Of a stretch of 64,000 nt of DNA, positions 1 through 13,391 are shown piece by piece. Within the stretch, counting starts at the first letter, position 1, and the number at the start of each line of letters is the position of its first letter. The translations under genes were made by a program, and so were the position numbers. Where the stretch lies: assembly GCA_020226215.1 (NCBI GenBank), contig CM035226.1, positions 59,295,455-59,359,454 on the forward strand, read 5' to 3'. This stretch comes from Sindora glabra. Its lineage: Eukaryota; Streptophyta; Magnoliopsida; Fabales; Fabaceae. The notes under the pieces were generated by a model. That model was not told the DNA's origin. It saw only the letters and a list, made by a program, of their open reading frames with translations, and searched no databases.

Positions 1-2640
1 AGGCTTTATGTCAACTTGCAAAAATGTCTACCCCTATCGAGAGGCATTTGATTCAAAATGCTCTTTAAGAAGGTAGAGTATTAGCAACCTTAAGGTGCTT
101 TAGCCTTAAGCTTAGGGATTCGAGTGTGTTATCTTATAGGTCATCCTTACAAATTTAAAAATATATAATAAGGTATATTACCATTAAATAAAGTTATCTC
201 TCTCCCTTTCTGATGTACTTAAAGGCATATAGTATGAAGTATTCCTGTAACTAGATATGGATAGATTGTTACTCCTCTTAGAACTTTTTTTAACATTATT
301 CCAAGTAAAGGAAAGATATTTTAAAAGCATAAGGAATAAATTTTGTTAAAGAAAGGATTTAGGAAGAGATATTAGTTGTAGATGAATGAAAGTATGCAAA
401 TGAGTGTAAAAGAAATTTTAGAAAAAAATGAATTTGCCTTTGTACTTTATAAAAGTCCAACTCAATCCCTGTAACCTTTATTTTCTGACTCTCTTTAAGC
501 TTTCACTCCCACTTTTCTTCTCTTCTTCCCTTAGCCCTTTTTCTTTAAAGTTCATTATCAAAAATAAAGGAAGAATGTGAGATTAGGCTAAATTTTTCAT
601 GTAACCAAGGTAGAAATTCTTTAACCATCACTAATCTTAAGTGTTCCCTCATCCTTTTTATCTTATTGTTTGCTGAAAGCTTTTTCTCAAGTTAATAAGG
701 TAAAGGTGAAGATTCAAACAAGAAATCTTTGATATCATAGATGATTAGGGATGAAAAATGATAGATTCAATGTTTCTAATATTTCCACAAGCTAGATAAG
801 TGAATATCCTAGCTTAATCTTTAATTTTGTAGAAGTTTAACCATTTGTAAAAAGCATTAAAGGATTTGCAAATTTATAAAGAATATTGAGTTTAGTGATA
901 AACAAGGTGAATTTTAATTACAAGGATAACATAAACAAGGTTCCTTCTAGGGAGTATCAACTGATTTAGTAAAGATACAGTGAGTAATAAATGATTTATA
1001 AGAGACAAAGGTTCTATACGAGCAATAGTTTCACAAAAGAGAATTTGTAGAAACCTAATAGAATAGTTGACTACTAGGCTTGGAACAGTTGACTGTTGCA
1101 TTAGGTCTTAGCCAAAATTCAAAGTCTATTTTTAAAGGTTAATTCGCTAGAGTCTAAGTAATTGACCATTGCTCCCCTTATTTCCAATAACAAGATGAAT
1201 AAGGATGTTCTAATAATATAGAGCCTATATGAAGGCAAACCTAGCACTTCATAAATGAAAAAAAATGGATAACTAATCGACACTAGCCATAATACCAACC
1301 TCTTGCAATTAAGGAAAAGTTATTAAAATATTTCATATTCCTTCAATTTCAATACATTTAAATGTATTATAATAAAATAGATAACTAGGGTTGATTTGAG
1401 TCATGTGACCCTATATTGAAAGCACAAAAGTGTTGCTATATGTTATAAATATTATTGAGAAATTAATTTATTGTATAATATGACCATGCATAATGGCATA
1501 AGTCAATTACGAATAGTATATATGGATATGTTGAGAAGTGTAATAGGGTGTGTGACTATTCGAATATCAAATCTAGTAATAACTTGTAAAGGGTATAAGG
1601 TTAACTTGAGAGGAATAAGGGTCGATTTGTGAATGGTATAAGGTTAAATTAGGGGTTATGAGGAGTTTTATTTCTTTCTTATTCTTGATATTGATTGGAA
1701 TAATAATAGTTAGTTATGATTTATATTTTGTTAATAAACACTTATCTTGTAACTCATGTGCATGAAATACCATTAAACGTGATTGTAAAATTCAAACAAA
1801 TGAAGCTTATTGTGTATTCACTAGAAATCCCTAGTTGAATGTGGTAGGCTTAATATACATGTATAACGATTGGCTTAACCATGACTGGCATAAAACCCCT
1901 ACCTTGATTTCCAACATCTTGTACTATTCTTAAACTAATTATCATCATATGGTTTTCTAGAAATAAAAATTCTTTTATAAATATTTTCAAAATAGCTATA
2001 GGCAGAGTTCAGTATATAGAAATATGTACAAAACTATTCACATGGCCTCAACATTACTTCTAATTTCATCTTAACTCTAGATTATGGCTATTGGGGAAAC
2101 TTTTACTCTTGAGTTGCATATAGGTGGTTGGGTAGTTTCAATAGGCATATTTGATAATATTATACACTAAAATAGTGAGTCATAGACTTAGTAAGTAAAT
2201 AATCTACTTAACAAAATAGTTTCATAATCATACATTTCCTAAATCAACTCATGTCATGTTTCAGATAATATTTGTATTCCATAACATTGATATAACAACA
2301 ATGATAATTAATCTTATAAATAAAATATAACAATTAAACCACCTTATGTCTCTCTTTATTTTTAATTGTTCACAAATCCAACCTCATTCCTTTGAGCATC
2401 TTAGCTCTTCATAAAATGTTTTTTAATATCAATACCATTTCACAATATTTTCTTAATTATTCATCCGATTCATATTTCTAAACAAGAACACATCCTTATT
2501 GGGATTTCATCAATATCAACAACATAAGAAAACATCATAAACTAATATTTCATCATTTTTTATTCAAGTAAACTCATTCATAGACTAACTATATCATTAT
2601 ACATGTTACATAAGCAACCAAGCATTAATATTCAAATATT
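1..2640. other. AT-rich repeat-derived stretch without a supportable gene
   Basis: No reading frame here resembles a known protein. The only frames over 60 codons (for example minus strand 892-1101) have no recognisable motif. Around 1550-1700 a stretch containing 'gatttgtgaatggtataagg' resembles part of the gypsy LTR at about 58.16 kb, so a fragment of that LTR family is probably present. The stretch is most simply read as eroded retrotransposon sequence. Confidence 0.4.
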
Positions 2641-3960
2641 AACATAACTTAGGAAAATAACTAAGGTTGCTCAAATACACTAGTTGAATATAGTGTTCCA
2701 AAGTAAATTTCAAAATCCATATTTGATTATGATAGTCGAATATTACTATCTAGAGAATATGGATTCAATAATATTTGATTATGGTAATCAAATAAATGCT
2801 TGTATAAACTATTATGGTACTTAAATATATACTTGTATAATTTTTTGTAGTATTCAAACATCTATTTATATAATCTATTATAATATTCAAATAAATGCTT
2901 ATATATCCTATTATAATATTGAATATATTGATATAGTTTTATTATAATGTTTGAATATATATTAATATAATCTATTACTATATTCAAATATATGCTTTCA
3001 AAGAGCTACATCTAAGATATATTTGATTATAGTAACAAAATATATTCCTCTAGAAAGCTACTCTTAAGTTGTATTCAATTATAGTAATCAAATATAACCT
3101 AAGGTTTTCTAACTTATCACCGAATTTCACTAAATAATTTGTCATTTCTTTCATATTTAGTATCACAAAACATTACTAACCAGAATTTACAACCAAATAA
3201 TACTCATAAACATTTTTTTAACTTAAAAACAACATAAATTCTAACCAATAATAATTGTACATATTACATCATCAAATTTCTTTATAAAAATTAAAATATA
3301 GCTCAAATACAAACAAATCTCATAAAATCTTAACTTTAGTAGATTATTTACTTACCTATGATATAGATGAGATGGAAGGAAACTAAGAGAGTGGTTAGAT
3401 TATCCTAAATAACACCAATTTAAGAGAAAAGTTAAAAAACTAAAACCCTAAAGCTCTTCTTAAAAAATCCTCAGGAAATCTTCAACTTTAAACTTTAATA
3501 ACAAGAAGCTAACCTTGGTAGAAGATGAGTAGGAAAAAGGATTCTTGAATTCCTAAACTCTATTTTGTTCTAACTTAATAAATTTAGGAGTAGGAGAAAT
3601 TAAGGAAGAAATTAGAGTAGTGTAGAAGGAAAAAGAACTATGAGCCAACATCTAAGAAAAATGAAAGGAAATTTGAGTTTTGGGAATTTTATAATAATTT
3701 AAAGGCATTTTAATAATTTTAGGTTAGCTTAAGGGTAATTTAGGAAAAATGTTTCCCATATCCTTTATATGCACCTACTTAATTCTAATTTTACATAAAC
3801 CTTTAATTAATTTAATTCTTTCTATTTTCATACTAATATCCTATTTTTCTCAAATTAACTTTCATCCTAAATACACCAACAACAATTAGTTAATTGCCAT
3901 AAATATGTAAATATTAGTAAAGTTAAATATAATATATCCTAATTTTCTAGAAGCGTGACA
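2640..3960 (-). repeat. LTR-like segment, minus strand, terminus at 3960
   Basis: Read on the minus strand, the right edge begins TGTCACGCTTCTAG, which fits the TGTCACG start common in plant Ty3/gypsy LTRs. Inside it the layout repeats that of other LTR copies in the window: an A/G-rich block near 3360-3680 (C/T-rich on the minus strand, like an LTR transcript leader), then an AT-rich part with a 33-bp minisatellite and spaced palindromes. The inner (left) boundary was not located and no target duplication could be confirmed. It is called LTR-like by layout and terminus only. Confidence 0.45.
2783..2996. repeat. 33-bp minisatellite, about 6.5 degenerate copies
   Basis: Successive units start with variants of 'ggtaatcaaataaatgc' / 'aatattcaaataaatgc' and end with 'tctattat'. 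Most units are 33 bp and one is 31 bp. The array starts inside a perfect 10-bp inverted repeat (arms 2772-2781 and 2785-2794, TATTTGATTA and TAATCAAATA around TGG). It lies within the LTR-like segment, so it is probably an internal LTR repeat rather than an independent satellite. Confidence 0.75.
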
Positions 3961-6250
3961 TGTGCTAGGAAAGGTTGTACTGACAATCTTGTGCCTTGAT
4001 GACATAAATCATAAGATTGTAAAAACATAGAGGTGTTAACCACATTGGTAAGATGTGTATTAAATATTTAGGTTCAATTATGCTAGCATATTCATTCACT
4101 AAGTCTTGGACTTACTCTTCCATATGTTTTGCTTTATAGATTTCATAAGGATAGCTTACCACCACTACTTGTCTTACTATTCTAGAGTTACTCAATACAG
4201 CTTGGGTAGCTACAGTTAGTATAAAATAGCAATTCAAAGGCCATCATTTGTGTCATAAAGGATAAGGTAGTTCATAATGGGTAAATGTATTATGCATGCA
4301 ATAATAGTTCTAAGTCTCCTTTCTTTATGAATAGATGATTCCTTTACATATAAGTAATCAAATTGATTAAATAAAGTGAACTTATAGATTAAGCTATTGG
4401 TTAATGGATATTGGGTTTCATACCAATTACAATTAAAGTTAGGTCATGACATGGGTGCTTTGACAACTTAGTTATGTTACTTTCAAACATATTTTACATT
4501 GGATTTCATTGTATGGGTAATAAATCCTTGATATCCTGCTATCTTTTCCAAGTATGCCATGAGAAATTTTATGGGAAGGCAAGCATATTGGCCTTATGTG
4601 CTAAATAATAAATAGCTAGCTTGTGACAACATGGTTAAGCTTCCTCTATCACCTTGTCATGACTCTCATCCTTTAACTAAGCCATTAGAAAATAAAAGGG
4701 TCTAGGAAAATTATCTTTATCATAGAATGAATCTAATATAACTAAGGCATGATTTGACTTATCATTTATTAAAGCAATAACCTTAAGGAATTCTAACATC
4801 TAAAGAGAATATAAATGGCACAATCCAACCTCTCTCTTATCTTCTACCTATCCACCTAACTATTATCCTATGTAAATTGATATCCATAAAAATCAAGCTT
4901 AATCCCTCTAAAATGGTGCATGAATGCTAGGAATATATAGCATCACTAGAGTTAGCTACACCATTACCCTTAAGTTTATCTTTCTCAAATGATAAAGCAT
5001 TGAAATCATTAAAAATCAACTAACCTATATTTCTTAAAATTGACCCAAAAGTTAATGTCTCTCAAAATCATACATACACTCCAAATTATGTAAAATCATA
5101 GACCTTATAAGATACCAATTATGAGTATTCCTATTAGGCTTAATTAGAAAATGAATTAATGTATTTGTACATTAGATCACTTATAAACTCCAAATTTGAT
5201 TTCCAATGCAATGCCAATCCTCATCTCCTCCCCTAAGTCATTACTACATAAAATTTGTCAAAATGCACACCGTAAGCCACCTCTTCCACCTTTAATGTAG
5301 AAGCTTTAGTTTCACACAAAAAATATACAATTAGGCATTTGTAACCTAATAAAGGCTTTTAAAGCCTTAAATGTTGGGGCTAGATCCATTCCCCAATAGT
5401 TTCAAGGCATAAACTTTATGGCTTTAATGAAAGCATGATTAAGCCTACCTATTCAACTACATTAATTTTGCATACTTTTCCATCACTTTTCCTAGCATGA
5501 TTTTTCCATTTGGAAATTAAGATAATATTCCTCTATTGTTTGTCATCATTTATTGATCCTTTGTAAAAGACCAAATTCTCTTAAAAAATGCATAAAATCT
5601 CAAATATCTTCCTTTTTACCTTTCTTTCTTCCCCTCTTACTTCGTCCCCTTTTATAGTTCTTTTAATCATAATCCTATCATCCTTATCAACCTTTAGTAA
5701 TATAGTGCTAGATTTAAACTCCTTTAATTGGACACTTAACATATTTTGTTTTGTCTTTTCCATTTGATCCTTTTAGATCCTTAAAGATTCTTGAAAGCTT
5801 GGCTTAAATATTTGAGCATAAGAAGTCCAATTACATTATAACTATTCTAAACCTCATCTTACACTATCCTTACCAATCCAAACACCAACAGACTATATGG
5901 TTAGTAAACTTTCTTACCTTACATCATATGATCAAGCCTTCAATTGATGAATTAATAACTTAGCCAAACTTGTACCAGTTATAACCAAATTTAAGGTCTT
6001 GTTCTTTGCCTTTGCTTTTAATCAATAGCCACAGCTTTACACTTTTAAACTTTGAAATTTACAAAAACATAGAATTATCCTTACCTTTTCATTTTACAAC
6101 AATTCCCCTTAAAATTTTTCCAGATTCGAATAAACTCATGGGTATATCTATCTTTTTTCTCTTTAGCCTATTTATTAATACATGGGTTCTTGCCCTTTAC
6201 TTTTGATATTTCTTATTCTTTGAGGTAAAAACCCTAAATGGCTTGTTTAA
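3961..6250 (-). pseudogene. decayed retroelement interior, probably minus strand
   Basis: This follows directly on the LTR-like terminus at 3960, where an element interior would be expected. On the minus strand, scattered weak similarities are visible: a basic stretch with a partial zinc-knuckle look (about 6100-6150) and a stretch near 5380-5460 that could be a copia-type integrase remnant. Stops are frequent and no frame is continuous. The minus-strand 60-codon frame at 5581-5763 is Lys/Glu-rich with no known motif. Family assignment is uncertain. A protein-level search allowing frameshifts would decide it. Confidence 0.3.
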
Positions 6251-7423
6251 ACTTTAGTTGATTTTAGTTTGTGAGATTATAAACTTCTAAGAGATTCCTA
6301 GGAAAATATATATTTTCAAGAATTGGATCTTCGAAATATAATATTCTCATGTTTAGTTCACAGTAAATATTCTTGAAAATATTTGTTATATTTCTAAATA
6401 TATTATATTTTCATACTTGTTTTTTATCCTTATATTTTTTGAAATCATGAGAATTTTTTAAAAAAATATTTTTTTTTCTATCTTTTCATTATAAGTTGTT
6501 ATAAATTATATTTTTAATTAAAAATATGATAATAAAAAAATATTTTAATACCTAAAATTCATCAATCTTAACAAAAAAAATTTTGGTACTAATTAAACTA
6601 TCAATATTCAATTTTTGCACACAATTAACAAATCTTTCAGTTTTATGAGCTTCGTTCTCATTCTCTATTCATTCTTATTCTCTAAATCTATTACAAAAAG
6701 CTAAACTAAAAAAAAACAAAAAACAACAATTGATCATCCTTATTGGAAAAGTTATTCCAATGACATAGATACATAAGCTATCTTTAAGAATAGCTAGGGC
6801 ATTAAAGTTTTAGGACATGTATATAAAATAGAGAGGTAAATTTGGTGCCATCTCTATGCAAAGGATTGAAAAAATAGATTGATAAATTGTTAACATAATT
6901 AACTATGAATTTCAAGCCCATCAATTTGAAAGGCCATAACCCCTTAAATCCAATCTGAGTAATACAAACTTCCTTATTTGATACTTAATTTACTTTCGAA
7001 ATTCAATATGTCTCAAGTTTCAAATAATCTTTTTAGAATAGGAAACAATTGTAGAAATAGGTCTTTTGTTTTACTACAATTCCATTATCAATAAAAGAGA
7101 ATAGAAACTTCACCATCTAAGCAATAGGAGTGCGAGTACAATGAATAACGAGCTTTGAAGGATGATAATGGCTCTATTTACTACTACAGTTCAAAAGATA
7201 GAAGCAAATACACAATAGTGTCTAAACTAGGTCTAAGGCATGGTGGAGAAAAGGAAACAAAGTGAAGGCTATTAAAAAACAATTGGAATAAACAAGTCTT
7301 TTTGTCTTACAATAATTATTTAGAATACTTGGAGGGAAAGTTTTGCTAAAAATATTTTTTGGAATGTTATATTTTTGAGTGATTTTTTTTCTTTTGACTT
7401 TTGAACTAAATATGGAAATATCA
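6251..7423. other. AT-rich stretch, nothing recognised
   Basis: There are long A and T runs and no coding signal. The frame at 7222-7479 on the minus strand overlaps the adjacent inverted-repeat element and is not credible as a gene. Confidence 0.4.
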
Positions 7424-7621
7424 CATGAATTTAAATTTGATATACTATTAGTGTAAGTTAATTTTTCACTATTATTCAAGCATGTGTTGCCATGTCATCG
7501 AAAACTTCTAAAATATTTTTATTGTTGGTAAAAATCATCGATGTTTTAAGATATGTCATCTCCTTATTTACTAATAGTGTAAAAAAATTTATACTAATAA
7601 TTGATCAAATTTAAACTCATG
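7424..7621. mobile_element. MITE-like inverted-repeat element, copy 1
   Basis: The left arm begins catgaatttaaatttgat and continues to a 'ctattagtgtaa' block. The right arm, read in reverse complement, begins catgagtttaaatttgat and continues to 'ttattagtataa'. The arms of roughly 50 bp are clearly complementary with a few mismatches and small gaps, flanking about 100 bp of loop. A related copy lies at 15340-15531. There is no transposase and no clear target duplication, so the superfamily is unknown. Confidence 0.6.
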
Positions 7622-8029
7622 TTACATTCCAAGGAATGTTAAAATTATTCTACAAATTAAGAACTACCTTAATCTCTATGATATAAAGAGGAATCGTAAG
7701 TGGTAAAACTATTATATCTAGTCATGTTAGGATTAGTAATTTGTTAATTTAAATCTTAATTAAGGATATTATAGCAGAGGTAAGATAAATTATGATAATA
7801 AAGACACTTAAATACATTTATATGAATTAAAAATTTAATTATAATTAAAAATTGACCAATAAATATATAAGTTCTTGTTAAACTATCATAAATTACATGA
7901 GTATTCTAGAAAATGACATAATGATGTAGTTGGTTGGTGCCAACTATTTATCACATTCAAATATGTGTAATTTTAATGAAATAAGATAAGATAGAATAAT
8001 TAAAGAAGTTTAGCGAGGACCTATTTCCT
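7622..8029. other. AT-rich stretch, nothing recognised
   Basis: No reading frame or repeat structure stands out. Confidence 0.4.
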
Positions 8030-9240
8030 TTTTTTCTCCATTTTACCCTTAGAGAATGCTAGCCTTCCTTTTTAAATACCTAACATTTTTATCCATTCTC
8101 CATTTCTCCTCCAAGAGACTAAGAGACTAAAAGCCATCTTCCATCATCCTTTTCTCCTTTATCATTGCCAGGTAATCAAGGTAAGGAATCCTTAACTCTA
8201 TTAATCTCCAGAGTTTCCTTCATTGAATTCCTTTTGTTTTCTTAAGAAATTATAGAAGAGAAAGAACTTAGAAAAATTATATGCCTTAACTTGAACTTTC
8301 TTCTCCTTAATGTGTAATTGCTCAATTTACAAAGGAATTCCACTCCAAACTTTCTTCTTCTAACTAGCAAGTAGCATTCTACTTAAACCTTAGCTTAAAT
8401 TCAATATTTTATTATGATTTGGCATATTTAGGGTTTTAAAGCAATTTGAAAGGAAATTTTGTTATGAACCTTAAATTTAAAGATTTTCTTATGGATAATG
8501 TTATGTTAAGTGTTTATTATGAATTTTGATGGTTTGGTTGTAAGACTTCATGTTAAGAGTGAGATTTGAGGCTAAAAAGTTGTGAATGAATTAGAAAAAT
8601 TTTACAAAAATTCTTAACATAATCAATTATAATAAAAAAACTTACTCTTCAGACTTATATAGTCAATTATAACTAAAGATTTGCTTTATGAATTTACATA
8701 ATCGATTATATCATATTTGTTCTAAAAATTTATATGTTTTAAGTATTTAAACTATATTATACATCTTTATACATATGATATAAGAATGGATAATCTTGAT
8801 AAGAATAATTGGAAACAAAATAAGTATGTAAATGTGTTTACGATTATAAAGTGAATGAGTGCACATGATTTAGTTTTATTATGCTATGCAAACCTAAATT
8901 GTCGAATCCAATTTACATTCAGACTAAAAAGCTAGTTAAGACCTTTGTCTATACGTGTGTGTGTTATTGTTACACAATAATGAGATTAAAGTGATAGATG
9001 AGACACTTGATTTTAATATGATAAATTATATTATGCATAAGATTTAATGATGTTATAAGCATTAACATTCACATTATGGCTTAATGCACTGGTTTGTGTG
9101 CTTGTTTATGAGGGGATAAGGTAGACCCTATGTTATAATCCTAACTTAGTCATAACCAGCGTGGAACCTATTAGCCAATTTCCACTGGCCTAATCTAATT
9201 TACTAATCATAATCCTATAAGACTTAACACATAAAACATT
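8030..9240 (+). repeat. LTR-like segment, plus strand
   Basis: A C/T-rich leader-like block (8030-8200, preceded by 'ttttaaatacc', a TATA-like site) is followed by an AT-rich body. The body carries repeated spaced palindromes such as 'aatcaattataa' and 'aatcgattata' (8620-8720). Further on come blocks resembling the gypsy LTR at 56.9-58.4 kb, for example 'tatgttttaag' near 8735 and 'ggggataaggtagaccc' near 9113. Edges were not defined. It is interpreted as an old solo or truncated LTR of the same broad family. Confidence 0.4.
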
Positions 9241-10575
9241 TAGATTTGTCATTTTAATTCCAAATAGCCACAAAGGCTTAATCATGCTCTTATTATCATA
9301 ATTATATTATATAGGAATAGCTAATAACATTTGGATCTCAAATTTCATAAAGCAATATACAATATTTAATAATAAAACATATATATCTTTCTTATAACTC
9401 TTTGTTCAGTCTTATACTCTCCATAAGCTATCCATCCTTGTGCATTACGGGTTAATCTTATACCTTTTATAAATATATTCCAAGAATCAGGCATTTAATA
9501 TTCACATCATCTCCTCTATCATAATCCTTATATCAAATTCACAATGCATTTCTTTCTCATATCATATCTCAGGACATTTTTATCAAACTCCCTATAACAA
9601 TGTCATGACACAATGTATGGCTATAAATCTTATTTCATCTCATAATTGCACAAACAAGATCAATTATATTGCATACCATGTGCCACATCATTATTAAGTC
9701 TCATTTCATTTCACAAGCAACATAACAATTATGTTCTTGATACATATTATGTAGCATAAAACTTGAAACTTCATTTCATGTCATATTTTCATGTAAACAA
9801 CTTAAATTTATCATATTTCATCTTATATTGTTGTTTAAGGATCATTATATGCTATCTTAAATCCTTATATATCATGATAATACAAAGTAAACTAAGCATA
9901 GTTGACTATATACTAAATTATAGGATCCTTGAGAATAATTCTGGGATTTATAATCAACTATCAAGCATCTTAAAGTAATTCTAGAGTTCAATAGTTAACT
10001 ACAAAGCTTTAGAAAGCATCTTTAATGTCTATAGTTAACTATTAATCTTAAAAACTGTGACTTGTAGCCATATAATAGACTATATAATTAACAATGCTCT
10101 CCTAGATTACATATTCTAGAATATTATATAATCGATTACTACTTGAAAAATTACAAGTTTTTTAATTTTTTTACTGTTCATTCATTTTAAATCATGCATT
10201 TAATGCATTTAACACCTAATCAAACCTCATCAAATTATAAATATACTTCAATCTCATACCATTATTACCATTTCCATCATTAAACTAAACAAGCATTATT
10301 GAACAACATATCAATAGAGCATTTAAAGATATTTTCATGAAAAACCTAATTTATGCAATTGTATGCTTATCTTCTTAAAATTTAACAATTTAAGAAAAAG
10401 TATCTACTCACGTAGTACAAAGGAGATTGTTAAGAGATTAGATTTGATATCTCTTAACCCTGATCATGCCAAAATTAAAAGATTCTTTGATTAGGATTCT
10501 AAATTTTCATTAAAACCGAACTATCCTAAACTTTATCAAACTAAAAGGAAGATGAGAAGAAATATTAGCAATAAA
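9241..10575. repeat. LTR-like AT-rich sequence with repeated short palindromes
   Basis: Several near-palindromes recur between about 9895 and 10140 ('agttgactata', 'agttaactac', 'agttaactatt', 'aatcgattact'). They resemble those in the other LTR-like segments here. The right side leads into the A/G-rich block that starts the tandem duplication. Orientation is probably minus, because A/G-rich leaders on the plus strand imply a C/T-rich transcript leader on the minus strand. No gene was found. The 71-codon frame at 9763-9978 has no recognisable feature. Confidence 0.35.
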
Positions 10576-11983
10576 GATATTCTTACCTTAATTAAATGAA
10601 GAATGTGAAGTAATTTGATATCCTTTTGCTTTGATTTGAAGAAGAAAAGAGGAAGGAATAAGAGAAAAAAGGTAAGGTTTGGGGAGATCGAGGAAAATGA
10701 GGAAAGGGAAAATGTGGATAATCACTAAAAAGGAAATAATATCCAAAGGCATTTTTGAAATTATTCCTTAAATCTCCTCCTTATTCATTACACTTACTCA
10801 TAATAACTTAAAATCTTATACCATATTACTTTATTAAACTTTCTTCACTTATCCTTATAAATTCCATGTTTCAATATTCACTAAAATTCTAATTTTTATT
10901 TTACTCCATAATTTATCTATAATTACTCATCAAAATTTCTCTTTTACACATGCAAATTTTGTTTAAGCAAAAGTTTACAAGCTATTTTAATTATTCCTAT
11001 CATAGAAGAAATCCTATGTTATTATATTTTAAAGAGAATGTAACAATACTTCTCCTTTCAAAAGAATTCATCTTGATTTCTTGAGGCTAGGGTAATTCTT
11101 TATTCTTAGTAAAATATGTCAATATTAAATTTTGTCATTCAACTGGAAACACCCTGACAATTTTAAGAAACTCATCAATTAGTCATACTCTACTGAATGC
11201 TTCTAATACTTTCAAAGTTATCATGGCATTAATCTTTATACTATTATATTACACTTTATTGAGTATCATTGTTAATCATATTCCCCCATTTTTAGCCTAA
11301 TCATAGATATAATTCCCTAGCATTAAGATTACATGTAGTGCTCATATCTATCAAGCTATTCCCCACATAAGACTAAGTTATGGTTTAGGGTAATTGCCCT
11401 TGTCACTAGTAACCTTACTTATTCTTATTTTCTACTTTTTGATTACTACCTAACTCACGTTACTATCATAACCTCATAACATATTATAAAAGGTAGAGGA
11501 AATAGTCACATCCCTGAAGGGTTTAGGTTGTTGTGAAAACTACCCTTGGGATGATATAGGTTCCTTCTTGCTTATAAATAAGTTTATAATCCTTTCGCAC
11601 TTACTAAATTGCATACATTCCTTTTGCTTTATTAACCTTTGAATAATGTATTTGTTCTTACTAATCTCTAAACTATTGAGCAATATCTATTGTATCATAT
11701 ATCTCTTCAGAGCATATATTTTGATTATTATTAGGATCAAAAGCACAAATCCTCCCCTCATACTAAACTTATACACCATCGCCTCGATGAAAAGTTACTA
11801 AAACTTTAAGCTTTAATTTCAATTAAATAACCAATACAATTATATGATCACATATTCTCTTAATTTACTTATCTGTCCCTTTTGTATTAATTCAAACTAT
11901 CACAATGGTACTCATTAATATATATTGATAACCTACTACTATAAAATTCCTTACATGTTTAAGCACAATACTATCTTAGCTTT
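10576..11983. repeat. 1.4-kb tandem duplication, copy A
   Basis: This segment is repeated directly at 11987-13391 with an offset of about 1411 bp. Matching landmarks in the same order include the 'gaggaaaatgaggaaaggg' block, 'cataataacttaaa', 'ttatcatgg', 'gagttatggtttagg'-type text and the closing 'ctatcttagcttt'. It begins with an LTR-like A/G-rich block and continues into retroelement-like AT-rich sequence. Neither copy encodes a recognisable protein. Confidence 0.8.
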
Positions 11984-11986
11984 AGA

Positions 11987-13391
11987 GATATTTTTACCTT
12001 GATTAGATGAAAAATATAAAGAATATTGTTACCTTTGCTTTAATTTGAAGAAGAAATAAGGAAAAAGTAAGAGGAGAAGTAGTAGGGTTAAAAGTTTTAG
12101 GAAAAATGAGGAAAGGGAAAAGGTAGATGATCATAAAAAGGGAATAATACCTAAGGGCCTTTTTCGAATCATTTTATAAATCTTTTCTCTACTTACATAT
12201 TTACTCATAATAACTTAAAACCTTATACTATATTACTTTATTAAACTTTCCCTACTTATCCTCATGAAGTTTGTGTTCTAATATTCTCTAAAATGCCAAA
12301 ATTTTTATTACTTTATAATTTATCTATAATTACTTATCAAAATTTCTCCTTTACGCATGCAAATTTCATTTAAGCAAAAGTTTACCAACTATTTTAATTA
12401 TTCCTCTCATAGAACAAATCTTGAGTTACTATATTATAAGGAAGGTGTAAAAATACTTCCCTCTTATAAAGGAATTATCCTAAAATTCTTAAAGCTAGGT
12501 TAATTCTTCATTTTAAGTAAAACATGTTAGCATTAAATTTGGTCATTCGATAGAAATGCCCCTAACTATTTCAAGAAACTCATCAATCAATCCTACTTTG
12601 CTAGGTAATATTGATACTCCTAAAGTTATCATGGTGTTTATCTTTATACTATTGCATTATACTTTACTAGATATTATTGCTAATCACCTTCCGCTATTTT
12701 AAGTCTAACCATAGACATAACTCTTTACTTTATGATTCCATATAACACTTATATCTATTAAGCTATCCTTTGCACTATGATTGAGTTATGGTTTAGGCTA
12801 ATTTTAACTTGACTTATTCTTATTTTTCCGCTTTTTAATTATTACATTACACATATTTTTATCACAACTTCATAGCATACTATAATAGGTAGGAGAAATA
12901 ATCAAATCCTTGAAAGGTTTAGGTTGTTAATGTAAAACTAACTTTAAGGTTACATAGGTTCCTTTTAGCTCAAATAAACAAGTTTGTAATCCTTTTGTTA
13001 TTATTAAATCACATACATTCCTTTCACTTTATTAACCTTTGAATAACATATTTGTTCTGATCGACCTTTAAACTATAAAGTAATATCTATTGTATCTTAC
13101 ATTTCTTCGAAGCATATAATTTGAATTTTGTTAAAATTAAGAGCATAAATCCTCCTTGTATACCAAACTTATACACTATTGCCCAAGTGAAAAGTTACTA
13201 AAACTTTGAACTTTAATTTCAATTAAACTAACCAATAAAACCATATAATCATATATTCTCTCAATTTACTTATTTATCCCCTATAGAGATTAATTAATTT
13301 AAACTATCACAATGATACTCATTAACATACACCAATAACCTACTACCATAAAATTCTCTACGAATTTAAGCACACTTACTATCTCAGCTTT
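11987..13391. repeat. 1.4-kb tandem duplication, copy B
   Basis: This is the second copy of the segment starting at 10576, in the same orientation and directly adjacent. It differs by many substitutions and small indels, by eye perhaps one base in five or six, so the duplication is old. It ends 'ctatctcagcttt', matching the end of copy A. No coding capacity is visible. Confidence 0.8.

Noticed and set aside
892..1101. 69-codon minus-strand frame
   Set aside because: Starts with a proper ATG but shows only AT-driven hydrophobic residues and no family resemblance.
2783..2996. CRISPR-like array
   Set aside because: Units are contiguous degenerate 33-bp repeats without unique spacers, in a plant genome, so it is a minisatellite.
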